A stretch of DNA of 64,000 nucleotides from Ficedula albicollis (GCF_000247815.1 NC_021677.1:62383122-62447121), one strand, 5' to 3'; shown: positions 36,532 to 51,100, numbered from the stretch's first letter. A program made the numbers and translations. Notes: a model not told the origin generated them from the letters alone.

Positions 36532-38945
36532 GTGTGGAAGCTCTGCTGAATAATTCAGGCAGGAGGAGGCATCTTGGGTCACCTTGTGCAGCGCTGCGTG
36601 CCGGAGCCGCCTGCCTAAGATGGAGGTTGTGCAGGATTGCAGGATCTCGGGGATGCTGGCAGCTCCCTGCACCCACTGACTGCAGGTAGGCAACCAGCCC
36701 TGGCCCTGCTGCTCATTCCTGGTGATTTCTGTGCTGGGAAGCAGCAAATCCCTTCCCCAGGTTTCCCCTCTAAGCTCTAAGCCGTGGGGATGTGCGAGGC
36801 TGCCCCGGTGCCAATATCTCACCTGGCCCGTGCACCTGAGGCTGTTTTCCTTTAGGGATTGTGGTTTTTCCTGCTGGTTTTATGGGGTTCCCAATGCTGG
36901 ATTGGCCAGGGTTTGTTTTTGGGCTCTCTGCTGTTGTGGCATTGAGAGGGATGATCCCAGTGCTCCAGCAGCAGGGATGCTCGGGGATATATTGGGAGGT
37001 GGCATTTAGCTCTCTGCACTGACTGGGGAAACTGGTTCTGGCAGTGTAGCAGTAGGGTCAGGTGCTGGAGACGTCTCTGGGGGGGCAGGAGGTGGCTGAC
37101 CCTGAAGATAAGAGGTTGGAAAATGCTTGGGAAGCTCTGTGGGTTGGAGTCATCTTTGCTGGAGGCTTGGCTGTGAGTTTTGGGGCTGCTGGAATGTGCA
37201 GGCAGGGCTCCCTGACACCAGGACCCAGCCACTGCCAGGCCCTGTGGGTGCAGGTGGGAAATGGGGCTGCCGGTGTGGGAATGGAAACAAGTTTGTTGCC
37301 TTCCTCCTGCTCGCAGGCACCTGAGTTTTTGGGTGCTGCCTCCTCCTGTGTGCCCCAGGTCAAATGTGTCTGTGCCCCCCCTCCTCCCCACAGCGCTTGG
37401 GTGCTGTGAGAAATCAGCTGAGGAGGGATTTGGGGTGGAGGATGGGGCAGGGAGGGTGTGAGGCTCAGGAGTGTGTGTGTCCCTGGCCAGCCCCTGTGTG
37501 TGGCAGTGCAGGAGGAGGGACAGCCTGGCTGGGCTGTACCAGCCCTGCATCCCTCAGCAGATGTGGGATGCAGAGGATGCTGTGCCTTGGCATCTGCTCC
37601 TGCAGCCAGTGGAATCAAGGACACTGCTGCTGCAGTGCCTGCCCCGGAGATTTTCTGGCTGTTGGGGTGTGGGATTGGAGCAGCTCTGCTTGATCTGGGA
37701 TGTCCAGGAGTGCTGCTGGTGACACAGGGAGCCACAAGAACCCCGTGAGGAGCAGAGGGGGCTGCTCCATGGCAGGGCTGGGTGGGGAGGGGGTTGGGTA
37801 GGACCCCCAGTTTTGGGAAATGTGGCTGACACAACCTGCAGCAGTCACAAAACCAGAATTCCCACGGCTGGCTGGTGTGGGGCCATGGGTGAGGCTGGCC
37901 AAGCTGGGTCCTTGGCACACCAGGTCCTGCAGTGCCCACTGTCACCCAAGCATGTGACAGTGCCTGTTGTGCCCCCAGGGTGGTGGCACATCCGCACCAA
38001 GGCTCTGTGGTGGCGCTGGGTGACACTGCTGCCACCAGAGCCAAGCCAGGAGCCCTGGGCCAGGCTGAGCAAACGGATCCGGCCAAATCCTTCATTTCAG
38101 AGGGGAAACTTCCCTCTGCTGCCCTGCCAGAAGAGCTCCTGGGGCTGTGATCCTCTGTTAGCAAGGGATGAGAAGGGTGAAAACTTGACTTGGAGGGGAA
38201 GATGAAGGCCTGAGGCAAGTTGGCTCTGGGCTCTGTGTGCCTGGTGCAGGACACCAGGAATATTTTGTCTGTCCCCACGCTGGGGTCAGCTCTGCTCTGG
38301 GTTTGCTGCCTGTCAAACCCTTCTCTGCCTTCAGCCAGGGTTTGACCTGAAGTACCTGAGGGTGAGCAGTGCAGGGAGTGCTTGGCAGCTGGGCTTGATT
38401 TTTGGGAGTTTTTTTCCCCAACCTAAAGCATTCCACGATCCCAGCTGTGGTGCAGGGGGTGTGTTGTGCTGCCCTGGCGGGTTTGGGCTGGGGTCTCCTG
38501 CCCTCCCCTCCTCCTGCAGAGCCCCTCTCTGCTCCCTGCAGCTGCTGAGCTCTTGTGGGGTTGTTTATCTTCTCACCTGCAGCACCTGGGGATCGCTGGA
38601 GCTCAAGGGAACAATTTTCCCCTGCAGCACCTCAGCTGCTCCAAACAAGCTGCTCCTGGAGTCAGCATGAGCTGGCACGTAGGGACAGGGACGTGCCACA
38701 TGGGGCTGGCCCACCCACCTGGGCTGTCCCCTCCCAAGGGTTTGGCTCTGCTGCCTTTTTCCCTTCGTTTTTTCTGCTCTGTCACTTCTTCCCCCAGTGG
38801 GATGGGAGAGGCTGGAGCAGTGGTGGAGCACTTCATGCAACCACCCACAGCCCCAGACAGCCTCGTGGGCAGCTCCTGCTCCAGCCCTTGGGGGTTTTTG
38901 CTGTCCCGTGTCACCGATGGTCACCTGCCCTGTCTTTTCCCACAG

Positions 38946-39149
38946 GTGAGCGTGGCAGGCTATGGGATGGATGAAGCTGAGCAGGACCAGTATGAAGCTC
39001 GCCTCAAGGAGCTCTTTGACAGCTTTGACAGCACAGGCACGGGGTCCCTGGGGCAGGAGGAGCTCACTGACCTCTGCCACATGCTGCACCTGGAGGAGGT
39101 GGCCCCGGCACTGCAGCAGACCCTGCTCCAAGGAAACCTCCTAGGCAGG
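38946..39149 (+). CDS. NIN: NIN first coding exon
   Basis: Acceptor TTTTCCCACAG at 38945; 21 nt of 5' UTR, then ATG at 38967 (coding 38967-39149). Because an acceptor precedes the ATG, at least one non-coding exon must lie upstream. Encodes residues 1-61, including the first EF-hand-like loop, and ends on a codon boundary before GTAAGG. Confidence 0.9.
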
Positions 39150-42100
39150 GTAAGGATCTGGGGAGATGGAGGGGGCTGGGGAGCCAGGCATGCATGGGAT
39201 GGTCTTGGGAAGAGACTGGTGGCTGTAATTTGTGTGTATCCAACATTCCTGAGGCTCTGGGGCTGCAGGACTTGTGGGGTCTGGTTTGTTCAGCAGGACG
39301 GGCACAGGGCAACTTCCAAGAGCAGAGAAGGGAACTGCTCTGTCTGCCCTGACTGGAGGTGCTCTGAAAGTCAGGAAGCTAACAGAGAAGGGAACTGCTC
39401 TGGAGGTGCTCTGAAAGTCAGGAAGCAGCACGAAGGGAACTGCTCTGTCTGCCCTGACTGGAGGTGCTCTGAAAGTCAGGAAGCAGCACTTCAGGCTGAG
39501 CCTTGTGCTCTGGTGTGCTTCCCCAGTGTCCCCAGTGCCAGGTCCTGGCTGTCCTTGTGCTGGCACTGGGCTCACGCTGCGCCGGTGTCTGGTGGCCTGG
39601 GTCACCTCCCCAGACCAGCTCACCAGGTGCTTGCACAAACTCTGAGCTACTTAGGATGGGCCAAGCACCTAAATCCAGGGCTTGAGCCTGTGATTTAGGC
39701 TGGCTTAAGCTGTAGTTAGGCTGGCGGGGCCGTGCAGTCACGCATGTTTCTGTGAGGTGGAGAATGTTGTCCTGCTCAGGCAGTCACTGTCTGAGCCACC
39801 TTTGCCCACATTACCTGGTGCTGGTGGCTTCCCAAAGCCATTTTTCAGTTGTACCTTTGTGAAGTTAAGTGCCAGGGCACTGAGCAGAAGCTGCTTGCCC
39901 TTGGGGGGGTCTCCACGCTCAGAGTGGGTGTCCTTGTGTTCTGCATTGCATCTTTCCCAGCACGCAGAGTGCATTAGATCCTTCCCTGGAAATCACCCTC
40001 AAATCCCATCACTGCTCATTAGAATCAGAAAAATGTGGAACAGGGCAGCCAGGGCTTTCAACAGACAAGCAGCCATCCCCACTCCAATTTCCAATCAAAC
40101 TGCAGTTTTCACAGACAAAATAATTCCTTTAACGAACAAAGGGATTTTTCCTTTTTCCTCCTCTTCCTCTCCTGCCCTGGGGCTGCAGCTCTTCTGCTGA
40201 CAGCGAGTGGAGCTGGAGCAGGGATGGATGCAGGCAGAGGTTGTTGACCTTTAGAGTTGCAGTGTGGCATTTTCTGGAGTACCAGAGACTTTCTGTGCTG
40301 CTCTGTCATCTTGAGCACTTAGCACTTGGATGCTGTTATCAAAGAATCATGGAATGGTTTGGGTTGGAAGGACCTTAAAGATCATCCAGTTCCAACCCCC
40401 TGCCATGGGCAGGGACACCTTCCACTGTCCCAGGCTGAGGATCTCAAAGATCATCCAGTTCCACCCCCCTGCCATGGGCAGGGACACCTTCCACTATCCC
40501 AGGTTGCTCCAAGTCCTGCCCAGCCTCATCTTGGACACTTCAGGGATCCAGGGGCAGCCACAGCTTTTCAGGGCCTCCCACCCTCACAGGGAAGAATTCC
40601 TTCCCAATATTTAATTTAAATCTGTTTTTCTTCAGCTTAAAAAGCCATTTCCCCTTGTCCCCTTGCCATTTCCCCTTTCCCCTTGAGAAAGGAAGGGCAG
40701 ATGTCTGTCACCAAACCCCCCCCCCCATTAAAGCATCCTGAGTGTGCTGCCACACTCACCCCATCCCAGCCTGGAGCTCCATCCCTGCAGGGCACCAGGC
40801 ATCCCATTTTATTTCGTTCCCCCTTTGTCTCTGGGGATGCTTCTCCCTTCCAGCCTGCACAGGAGCCTCAGGACAATCTTTGTCTCCTGTCTCGTTAGCA
40901 GCAGAGTTAATGGCCCTGGGATCCTTGGGGTTTCCTAGGATCTCCTAGGGAGAACAGCAGGAAAATTGCTGCTCCCTGAGCACAGACTTGTTGCACCTGC
41001 CCTGGCAGCCCCTGGCTGCAGATGGTCCCAGCCTTTGTCTGCCTGCACTTCCAGGGGCTGGGATTTATGGAGGGCGCTGGGGAGGGGGGCAGAGGGGGAA
41101 GGTTTTTGTCTGCTCAGGGGCAGCTCGTGCTTGCCTTTGTGCTTGGGCTCTGCTCCAGGGATGAATGCTCTGGGATCACAGAATGCTGGAATGGTTTGGG
41201 TTGGAAGGGGACCTTAAAGATCACCTTGTTCCAACCCCCTGCCCTGGGCAGGGACTGGGAGCTGAGCTGGTGTCCAGGGAGGGGCTGGAAGTGCTGTGAG
41301 GGTTTGGGCATTGATGGGGCCTGGTGTGGGGGTGTAAATCCTGCCCTGGCTCGTGGCAGAGCCAAACCCCTGCAGAAGTGTTTTCCTCACACCTTGTGTG
41401 CAGGGGTGATGCTGGCAGCAGTTCCTGGGATTCCTCAGGATTCCAGTTTCCCCTCGCCCTCGGTGGCAGGAGTGAGGGGTGGGTGTGGCTGTGCCTGTCT
41501 GGCTGTGCCCTTTAATTAGCAGCAAACCAGAGGTGTCTTGGGGACAGTGCCTGGAACCCAGTCCCCATCCCTGGAAGTGTCCCAGGCTGGGTTGGAGCAC
41601 CCTGGGATAGTGGAAGGTGCCCCTGCCATGGCAGGGGGTGGGATGAGCTGAGCCTTAAGCTCCTTCCCAACCCAAATCCTCGTGGGATTCTGTGAAGCTG
41701 GGCACCTCTGGGCCCCGTGCAGTGCCTGTCCTTGGTGCTGTCCTTGAGCAGGGATGGGGAGCTCAGGTTTCACCTGCACCACTGCATTCACAGCCTGCAG
41801 CAAGGGCAGACACCCTGCCTGGCTTCCACTCAGCAGCTCCCTTCAGTGCCACAGCTGGGACCTTCTGCAGAATGTCCTCCCCTGTGCCCACAGTGACTCT
41901 GTTCCCCTTGTGTCTGTGGGGTTTTCCGTGCCCTGTTCTGATGTTACTGCAAGGTTGGTTCGTTCGGAGCTGGAGGAACTGGAGCTGTGCCAGGGGAGGT
42001 TTAGGCTGGATTTCAGGAGGGTGCTGGCACTGCCCAGGCTCCCCAGGGAATGGTGGCATTCCCGAGGCTGCCAGAGCTCCAGGGGAGTTTGGAAAACACT

Positions 42101-45100
42101 CCCAGGGATGCCCGGGGTGGGATTGTTGGGGTGTCTGTGCAGGGCCGGGAGCTGGCTGATCCCTGTGGATCAGGATATTCTGTGATTCCGCGTCTCCCCC
42201 AGCAGCCAGAAGGGAGTTTGCAGACGGGGGCAGAGCTTTGGGGACGGGGCTGTGATGAGATGAAGGGCAGGAGCTGCTGTCCAGGCTGTGCCAAGGGCTT
42301 GGCACGGCAGGGGCACTGCAGGGAGCAGCAGGTACCTTGGCACAGGCCCCCAGCTCTTTCTAGTGCTAATCAGCCACTTGAGAGGGAGCTGGCTGGGAAG
42401 AGGCGCCAGGATTTCTCAGAGGAGCCGGGGTTGCTCAGCAGCCACAGCTTTGGCTGGTCCCAGGGCTGGGCTGCTGGTGCCTCTCTGCTGCTGTTTGTCT
42501 TGTTTGCCTCTGATTGACTTGTTCTGGGAAGACTCTGCTCCTGGCTGTGCAATGCTGTGGGGTTTTTCGCAGGGATGCGTGTGCTGTCCCCGATCCTGGG
42601 TGGGCACGTTGTGCATCACCTTCCAAACCCCCCATTGCCTTCTGGCTGCTTGGGATCAGCCCCAGATTGCTGAGAGACCTCCGTGAGCAATATCAAAACA
42701 GAGCAGTAGAATCAGAGTGGTTTGAGTTGAAAAGGACCTTAAGCCCATCTCATTCTACACCTTCCACTCTCCCAGGTGCTCCAAGCCCCATCCAGGCTGG
42801 CCTTGGGCACTGCCAGGGGTGGGGACCCTGTGCCAGGGCCTCCCCACCCTTGCAGGAGGATTTCTGCAGCGTTTGTGGCTTTGTGCTCCATCCCAGCTCT
42901 AATTTTATCAGTGGTGTTTCTCTGAGCACTCTCTGCAGGCAGACACACCACATCCAAGGTCAAACGTGCACCACAGACTGGTTTTGCTGGTTAGCTGGTG
43001 TTAGGAGAACCTCTGGCCCGTCTTGAGGAAAAATCTCCCTCCTCTGCCAGCTGGGACTTCACCTGCAGGGTGAGGAGGGCACTGGGGATCCCCCTGTGCC
43101 TGTCCCAAATGCTGATTTGCATTTGAAATCCTGCTGTGCAGCACAGGAGCATGGCCACCTCCTGCTGCACAGCCTGATCTTCCACAGGCTCCTCTGGATG
43201 CGTGCTCATGGTAAAATCAGTGTCACCTGGGGCTGGGGACGTCCGTCCTTGTGCAGCTGAGCAAGGGCTCAGCTCTTCCTCCTTCCTCCTCCTCATCAGT
43301 GCAGGCACCAGCTGTGGGGCTCATCCCACAGAGCAGGTGATGTCAGTGGTGCTGCACACCTGCCCAGGTGGTCTGGCTTCATTTCATTGATTTAATTCCC
43401 TGGGTTTGCTTGGGGGATGCAAAGTGGATCTTGCTTTCTTGCTGCTGTGAGGTTCCATCCAGCCCCAGCACCCATCCAAGGGCTTGGCTCTGTCTCTTGT
43501 CACAGTTCACTTGCTGAGAGGATCTCACGGGCAGGGAACCTGTAATTTGAACACCCTCATCTTTTATTCATCCTCATTTAGTCTAAATGTCAAGTTTGTT
43601 TTTTTTTTTTAATCGGGGAAATTCTCCTTTCTCTGTAAACTGTCCTTTTTGGAGTACACCAGTGTCTGGAAATGGATGGCAGCAATTAGTATTCAGATGA
43701 AGCCATTCCTGATGAGCTTCTCTGCTGAACATTTTTTTTGTGTGTGTGTTTAAAAAACATATTTTAAATTGTTTAAATCCTCAGGGGTGGCATGAGGTGC
43801 TCCCCTGTACCTCCATGGCTCACCTGTGTGAGCTTGTTGGTATTTTTTTGAGCTTTCTTGACCCCTAAAAAACAGGCTGGAGAGCTTCAGACCTGAACTT
43901 TGCTGCCTGTGCCTTCCCCAGCAGCATGAAAATCCCTCTGACTGCAGCTCTGGCTTCACCCTCTGCCAGCCAGAGCAGCCTTGCTGGGTTTCTTTAAATA
44001 CAACATCTTTTGTTCCATGCTAAAAATTCTCCTAAGATTTATTTAGCCAAAAGAAATGGTAGCAGCCAGCTCTGCCTCGCCACTGACCCATGTCAAATAG
44101 CTTCTCCAGCTGTCCCTGGGTGTCTGTGTCCCCCAGGGCTGGAATTGCTGACATTCCCAGCCCTGGGAGGATGCTGCAGCCTCTCTGTGCCTGTTCTTGG
44201 CTGGGAGGCAGGACACTCTCCAGGAAGGCACAGATGGGGGGAAAAAAAAAAAAAATAGGAGGAAAAGAATCCCCCGTCAATGGCAGGATCATCTCTGTTT
44301 TTCCAAGATACACTCCAGGTTTAGATTCCTAGTTCAGCCCTCACAGAACTACAGGAGCTGGGGCAGGGCTGCCCTGGAAAGGGAGGGGTTTTTCTGCCAT
44401 CCACACTGGGAAGTGGTTTTTGGAGCTTAATTGGGGCAGTGGAGCATTTCCACAATGGAGTATTCATCCCTGATGGGAATGGGCTCATTGTAGGAGCCAC
44501 TGACCCCTGGCCAGGTCACCTCAAGTGATGGAGATGCTCCTTTGGACATGATTTTGGCTTCTTGCTCGATGGAAAAACCCAACCAGTGCATGAAATCTGT
44601 GGCTTTGGGTCTTTCTGTGGTGGCACTAATTCCTCCCACGTGCCCAGAGGTGCTGGCTGTGTCTTCCTGTTCCTTGCTGTCCCTTCTCCAGGGCTCCTCT
44701 GTCCCCCTTGCTGAGGCTGTTGGCACAGGGGTGGTGATCTGAGTGATTCCCACTGGATTATTTGCCTCATATTTAACTCCCTTCACCAGCTGATTTCCTC
44801 TTTTCTTCCTTTTTTTTTGTTTTTATTTCCACAGGTCCACTTTGATCAGTTTAAAGAAGCACTTATCCTCATCTTATCCAGAACCCTGTCAAATGAAGAG
44901 CACTTCCAAGAACCAGGTAAATACTGAAATGACCTAAAATAATCCATTTTCATTGACAAAGCAGCTGTGGGTGGCTCTCACAGGAGAACTTAGAAGAGAA
45001 AGTGCATTTTAGGTGCTGCCATCCAAGCAGGAAAGGCTGAACTTGGGAGAAAAGGGGGTTGAAGTCTGTTGTAGAACCTTGTACAAAGGTGTTTTTAGTC

Positions 45101-48100
45101 ACTGACAAAGGGCTGCTGCTGAGGGGTTTTCCCAGTTGGTTTTTATGTCTTTAAAGTTTTTTTTTAATGTGCTTTCAAAGTCTATTCTGTTGCCTTGTGC
45201 CTGAGATGAGCAGGGTGTAGGAAGCTCCTCTGTATTTCTCCCAGGGAGCAGTCAGGCTGCTCTAGAGATGTTCCTGAACAAGTGAAGCTCCTGAGAAACC
45301 AGGTGGGGGCTGGTCAGAGAGAATTCCAGGATGCTTTGAGTGGGAAGGGACAAATTCCACCCCATCTATGGGCAGAGGCACCTTCCACTATCCCAGGCTG
45401 CTCCAATTCCCAGCCTGGCCCTGGACACTTCCAGAGATGGAAGGGCTGTGAGTCCTCAGTATCCTGTTTTTTCCTTGCTTTGTTTCAGTGTGCCTTGAAA
45501 ATGTGGCTTTTTAGGCTCTCCTTGGCAGGAAATCTGGTCTCAGCTTCAGTGTTTTCCCCCTCTCAGTGCAGCAGGGACTGGGAGCTGTGGGGCTGAGCCC
45601 CTGCAGCCCCAGCTGGTGTCACACCTGTATGTAAATCCCTAATCCTGTCTTTGGAGCAGCAGGGGAGTGAAATCCCCCAAGGAGAAAAGAGATTAGCAAA
45701 AGGGGAGAGGGAATTCTCCAGGTTTCCTCTCCTGCAGCATCAATCCCAGCTGGAGCATCCCACTCTGGAGAGAGCAGCCTGCCAGCAAAATCACAACTTT
45801 CCCCTTTAAATAGGCTGCAACAACCACAGGGCTGGAGAGGTGTGATTGATTGGATTATTTTTATTTTCCACCTCTCATTTCCAAAGCTCTTGAATACTTT
45901 GAGAGGGGTGGTGGCAGCTCTTGCACCTGGCATTCCTCAATGGAATTTCCAAGTGCAGGTGAGTGGGTGCTGAGGGGGGAGCATCCCTTCCATCCCCCCT
46001 GGGCAAGGAGCTGGCACAGAACAACCCCAGTGAGCCAGAACTAATCCAGCCTTCTGCATTTATTGGGGTGTCATGTGGCTGAGAAGCTCCAGCTTGATTG
46101 AAATGTAAATAAACCTTCCAGAAACAGCTAAATTTGGGGTTATCACAGGGGAGATGGCAAGTGAAGCTGGAGAGCCCTCCTTGGGGACACTCTCAGCTGG
46201 GGTAGGAATGGCAGGAAATCAAAGGGTGTGGGGCACAGGTAGGGAGCCAGAGCCAGGCAGGCCTGGGAGGCATTTTATTTTTAATGCATTTTGACAGGTT
46301 GGTTAATGCCAAAGTCTTTGCTTCTTTTAATTTAGATCAAACTGGAGATTTGGAGAACAAGCTGCTTTGTGCTGGTGGTGTCAAACTGTCAGGGAGTGTG
46401 GAAATGCTGGTGTTCCAGCCTGCCCCAGGCTGGGGGGGAAAAAAATTGAGTTAAGAGCTCTAAATCATGTAATTTAAATGAAAATTTAATTTGGGGGGGA
46501 TTGGAGGAGGAGGGGAGGGGGGAGAGGCAGAGGTTGTCAGGCTGTTTGCTGTGGAAGGAAGTGGCTGTGATGGTTTTATCCAGGGATTTGGGTGGTGGGA
46601 AGGGCACTGGGGGGTTTGTGGCTCTGTGCTGCACCCCCAGCCAGTCTGTGTGACACATCCTTGTCCCCATGGATGCTCTCAGCACCAGGAGGGTGACAGG
46701 AAGGACATGGAGCTGTTGGAGGCACAGAGAGATGCAGCCCCTCTGCTGTGAGGAAGGGCTCAGAGAACTGGGGTTGTCCAGGCTGGAGAAGAGAAGCTTT
46801 GGGAACACCTTACAGCCCTTTGCACTTCCTGAAGGGAGCAAAAGAGAAACAGAGAAAGGGATTATTCACAAGAAAGGGAGTGACAGGACAAGGGGAAATG
46901 GCTTTGAGCTGCCAGAGGGCAGGGATGGGTGGGATATTGGGGAAAAATTCCTCCCTGTGAGGGTGGGGAAGCCCTGAGAAGGTGCCCAGAGCAGCTGTGG
47001 CTGTTCCTGGATCCCTGCAAGTGTCCAAGGCCAGGCTGGAACAACCTGGGACAGTGGAAGGTGTCCCTGCCATGGCAGGAGATGATTTTCAAGGTCCCTT
47101 CCACCCTGATTCTGGGACAGGGCTCTGGGTGACAGCAGGAGCCAGGGCTGGGGACAAGGAACCAGAACTGCTGCACTTCCTGCAGAAGCAGCCATGGGGT
47201 TTCCTCATTTTGGGAGGAAGCACTCAGGCTCACAGAGAGCAGCTGATTATATGTTTCTCTATCTATTTCTCTTCTCTATCTATTTCATTTCTCTCTCTAT
47301 TTCTCTCTCTCTCTATTTCTCTCTCTCTCTATTTCTCTCTCTCTCTATTTCTCTCTCTCTCTATTTCTCTCTCTCTCTATTTCTCTCTCTCTCTATTTCT
47401 CTCTCTCTCTATTTCTCTCTCTCTCTATTTCTCTCTCTCTCTATTTCTCTCTCTCTCTATTTCTCTCTCTCTCTATTTCTCTCTCTCTCTATTTCTCTCT
47501 CTCTCTATTTCTCTCTCTCTCTATTTCTCTCTCTCTCTATTTCTCTCTCTCTCTATTTCTCTCTCTCTCTATTTCTCTCTCTCTCTATTTCTCTCTCTCT
47601 CTATTTCTCTCTCTCTCTATTTCTCTCTCTCTCTATTTCTCTCTCTCTCTATTTCTCTCTCTCTCTATTTCTCTCTCTCTCTATTTCTCTCTCTCTCTAT
47701 TTCTCTCTCTCTCTATTTCTCTCTCTCTCTATTTCTCTCTCTCTCTATTTCTCTCTCTCTCTATTTCTCTCTCTCTCTATTTCTCTCTCTCTCTATTTCT
47801 CTCTCTCTCTATTTCTCTCTCTCTCTATTTCTCTCTCTCTCTATTTCTCTCTCTCTCTATTTCTCTCTCTCTCTATTTCTCTCTCTCTCTATTTCTCTCT
47901 CTCTCTATTTCTCTCTCTCTCTATTTCTCTCTCTCTCTATTTCTCTCTCTCTCTATTTCTCTCTCTCTCTATTTCTCTCTCTCTCTATTTCTCTCTCTCT
48001 CTATTTCTCTCTCTCTCTATTTCTCTCTCTCTCTATTTCTCTCTCTCTCTATTTCTCTCTCTCTCTATTTCTCTCTCTCTCTATTTCTCTCTCTCTCTAT

Positions 48101-51100
48101 TTCTCTCTCTCTCTATTTCTCTCTCTCTCTATTTCTCTCTCTCTCTATTTCTCTCTCTCTCTATTTCTCTCTCTCTCTATTTCTCTCTCTCTCTATTTCT
48201 CTCTCTCTCTATTTCTCTCTCTCTCTATTTCTCTCTCTCTCTATTTCTCTCTCTCTCTATTTCTCTCTCTCTCTATTTCTCTCTCTCTCTATTTCTCTCT
48301 CTCTCTATTTCTCTCTCTCTCTATTTCTCTCTCTCTCTATTTCTCTCTCTCTCTATTTCTCTCTCTCTCTATTTCTCTCTCTCTCTATTTCTCTCTCTCT
48401 CTATTTCTCTCTCTCTCAATTCCCTTTGCAGAGGGGAGACTGGCAGGGAGGATGGTGCTGCAGGCACTCTGCAGGGAAGCAGCCCTGGAAACTGAGGCAG
48501 GCAGAGTTCCAGAGCTGCTGTCCTGTCCCCTGGAGGGTGTCAGTGTGGGGACACAGACCCAGCTGTGAACCAGAGCATCAGCTGCCTGGGCAAAGCCTGG
48601 CTCTGCTGGGAACAGGCATGGGGACATTCCAGGAAAAGCAGAAAAATGCTTGAATGTGGTTTAAAATAATCATTATTTTAGTTTTTGAGGTCCATGAGAT
48701 CAGGCTGGGTGCTGCTGCCACTGCTGCCCTTTGTCCATGCAACAGTGAGGGGGGGCTTGGGGACAATAAAACAGATTTAAGGGTGGTGAAAGGAGGAAAA
48801 AAAATAAAAAAATCAGTTGTGTGGGTGATTAGGGGAAAAAAAAAAACCCCACATGCATTTTCCTGCCCATTATAGCAAATAAAAAGTGCGTGGAAGCTGG
48901 GCTAGGAGGGGATTATTGGGGTGGAGTGCAGGATTACAGGAACACCCAGGAGAAATTAAAGAGCAGTTTGACGCCGTCGTCCCTCGGTCACGAGGGGCTT
49001 TGGGTTTTTTCCTCCCTCATTTTCCCCCTTTCCTTCCTCCTGGTTTTTCCCCCTTTCCTTCCTCGTACTTTTTTTCCCCCTTTCCTACCTCATTTTTGGT
49101 TTTTTCCCCATTTCATTCCTCGTATTTTTTTTCCCCTTTCCTCCCTCGTTTTTGTTTTTTTTTCCCCCCTTTCCTTCCTCGTTTTTGGTTTTTCCCCCCT
49201 TTCCTTCCTCGTTTTTGGTTTTTCCCCCCTTTCCTTCCTCGTATTTTTTTTCCCCCTTTCCTTCCTCATTTTTTTTCCCCCTTTCCTTCCTCGTTTTTGT
49301 TTTTTCCCCCTTTCCTACCTCATTTTTGGTTTTTTCCCCATTTCCTTCCTCGTATTTTTTTTCCCCTTTCCTTCCTCATTTTTGTTTTTTTCCCCCTTTC
49401 CTTCCTCGTTTTATTTTTTTTCCCCTTTCCTTCCTCATTTTTGTTTTTTTCCCCCTTTCCTTCCTCGTTTTTGGCTTTTTCCCCCCTTTCGTTCCTTGTG
49501 GTTTTTTTTTTTCCTCCCTTTCCTTTCTTGGTTTTTTTTTCTTCCCTCGTTTTTTTTTCTCCCTTTCCTCCCTCGTTTTTGTTTTTTTTTCCCCCCTTTC
49601 CTTCCTCGTTTTTGGTTTTTCCCCCCTTTCCTTCCTCGTTTTTGGTTTTTTCCCCCTTTCCTTCCTCGTATTTTTTTTCCCCCTTTCCTTCCTCATTTTT
49701 TTTCCCCCTTTCCTTCCTCGTTTTTGTTTTTTCCCCCTTTCATTCCTCGTTTTTTTTTTCCTCCCTTGGGTTTTTTTTCCTTCCTCATTTTTTTTTCCCT
49801 CCCTTTCCTTCTTCGTTTTTTTTTTTTTTCCCCCTTTCCTTCCTCATTGTTTTTTCCCTCTTCCTTGTTGTTTTTTTCTTCCATCCCTGTGGTTTTTCCT
49901 TCCTCATTTTTTTCCCTTCTGGAGAGAACAGAGCTGCCCTCTAAAAGAAGGGGCTGGTGGGGATGATTCCCTTTGGAAGGAAAGGGGAAAAGATTGTTCA
50001 GGTGGCTGCAACAGAGGGATAAAACCAGTGTCACTTCCCAGACAGGTGTGCTTGATGCCACAGAGTATTTTTGGGTCAAAACCACTGATTTTGGATTGTG
50101 GTGACCCTGCCATGACTCGTCTCTTCCTCCTCTGCTGAGGCTGAATTATGAAGCAGGACTTGGAGCAGTTCAGACATACCTGGTGCCTCGGGGGATTAGG
50201 ATTTAGCAGATCCTGCCTGCCATGTGCTTTGCCCAGCTTTTGGAACATCCCTCCCTTCCAAATCTTAAGCAGCAGAGGAATTAATTTCACCTCTAAACGC
50301 TGGGATTGTGGGATGAGGGTCTTCCTGCTCTAAACCCCCTTTTGTCTGCGCTGCAGGGCTTTGATGCCAGAGCCAGGGAAGGGGAGCCCCCCTCCCTCCC
50401 CATCTGAGGGCAGAGCAGGATTTTGAAATGACTTATCTGGTGCAGAAAGGCAGAAAATCAAGTGTAAATCTCCAGCCATGGAGATGTTTCACTGCTGGGA
50501 TGGATGGGGGGAGTGAGAGAGGGAATTGATGGTTTCTGCCCATGGCACTGAAATCAGACTTAGGGGGGTTATTTCATTTCAGGGGGCACTTTGAGGGCCA
50601 CAAACCCTCTGGGCAGTGGGCAGCAAGGTGAAAGTTTCTTCTCTCAGCCTCCTGCTCTTGCCCCCAGCCTGGGGGCAGTTCAGGGGGGCAGATCAGACCC
50701 CAGTGTCTAATTAGGCACCAGCTCTGGAGTGTGTTTTACTAAGCCCGTGCTTTTGCCAAGGGCTGTAGGAAGCAGGGAGGGCTCAATCTATTTTATTTTT
50801 TTCTATTTTTCTGCTTTTTTTGTTGATTTGTCATCCACACAACAGTGTAGGGGTTTGGGCAGCAGCACCTCACCTTGCTCTTGGTGGGAGGAGTGGGTAC
50901 CAGAGCGTCCTCTCCTCTGTTCTGGGGGATATTTGGCACTTTTGGGGATAAATAGCACACAGGGCTGTCTCATGGGGAGCTGCTGCAGTGAAAGGCTTGA
51001 TTTTGAAATCTCCTTCTCCTGTGCCTCTGAGAGCACATGTGGGTTGAGCAGCTCTTTCCATCTAAGGTTGGGCTTGATGACCTCAGAGATCTTTTCCAAC

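Noticed and set aside
38962..39144. Alternative NIN start at ATG 38962
   Set aside because: It is in a different frame, giving no ninein similarity. The ATG at 38967 reads MDEAEQDQYEARLKELFDSF.
46982..48568. 528-aa Ser/Leu/Tyr/Phe repeat protein
   Set aside because: Stop-free reading of a 16-bp pyrimidine satellite inside a NIN intron.
48886..50138. Phe/Pro/Ser-rich proteins of 328-358 aa
   Set aside because: Frames through the polypyrimidine tract. All three frames are open, which argues against coding.
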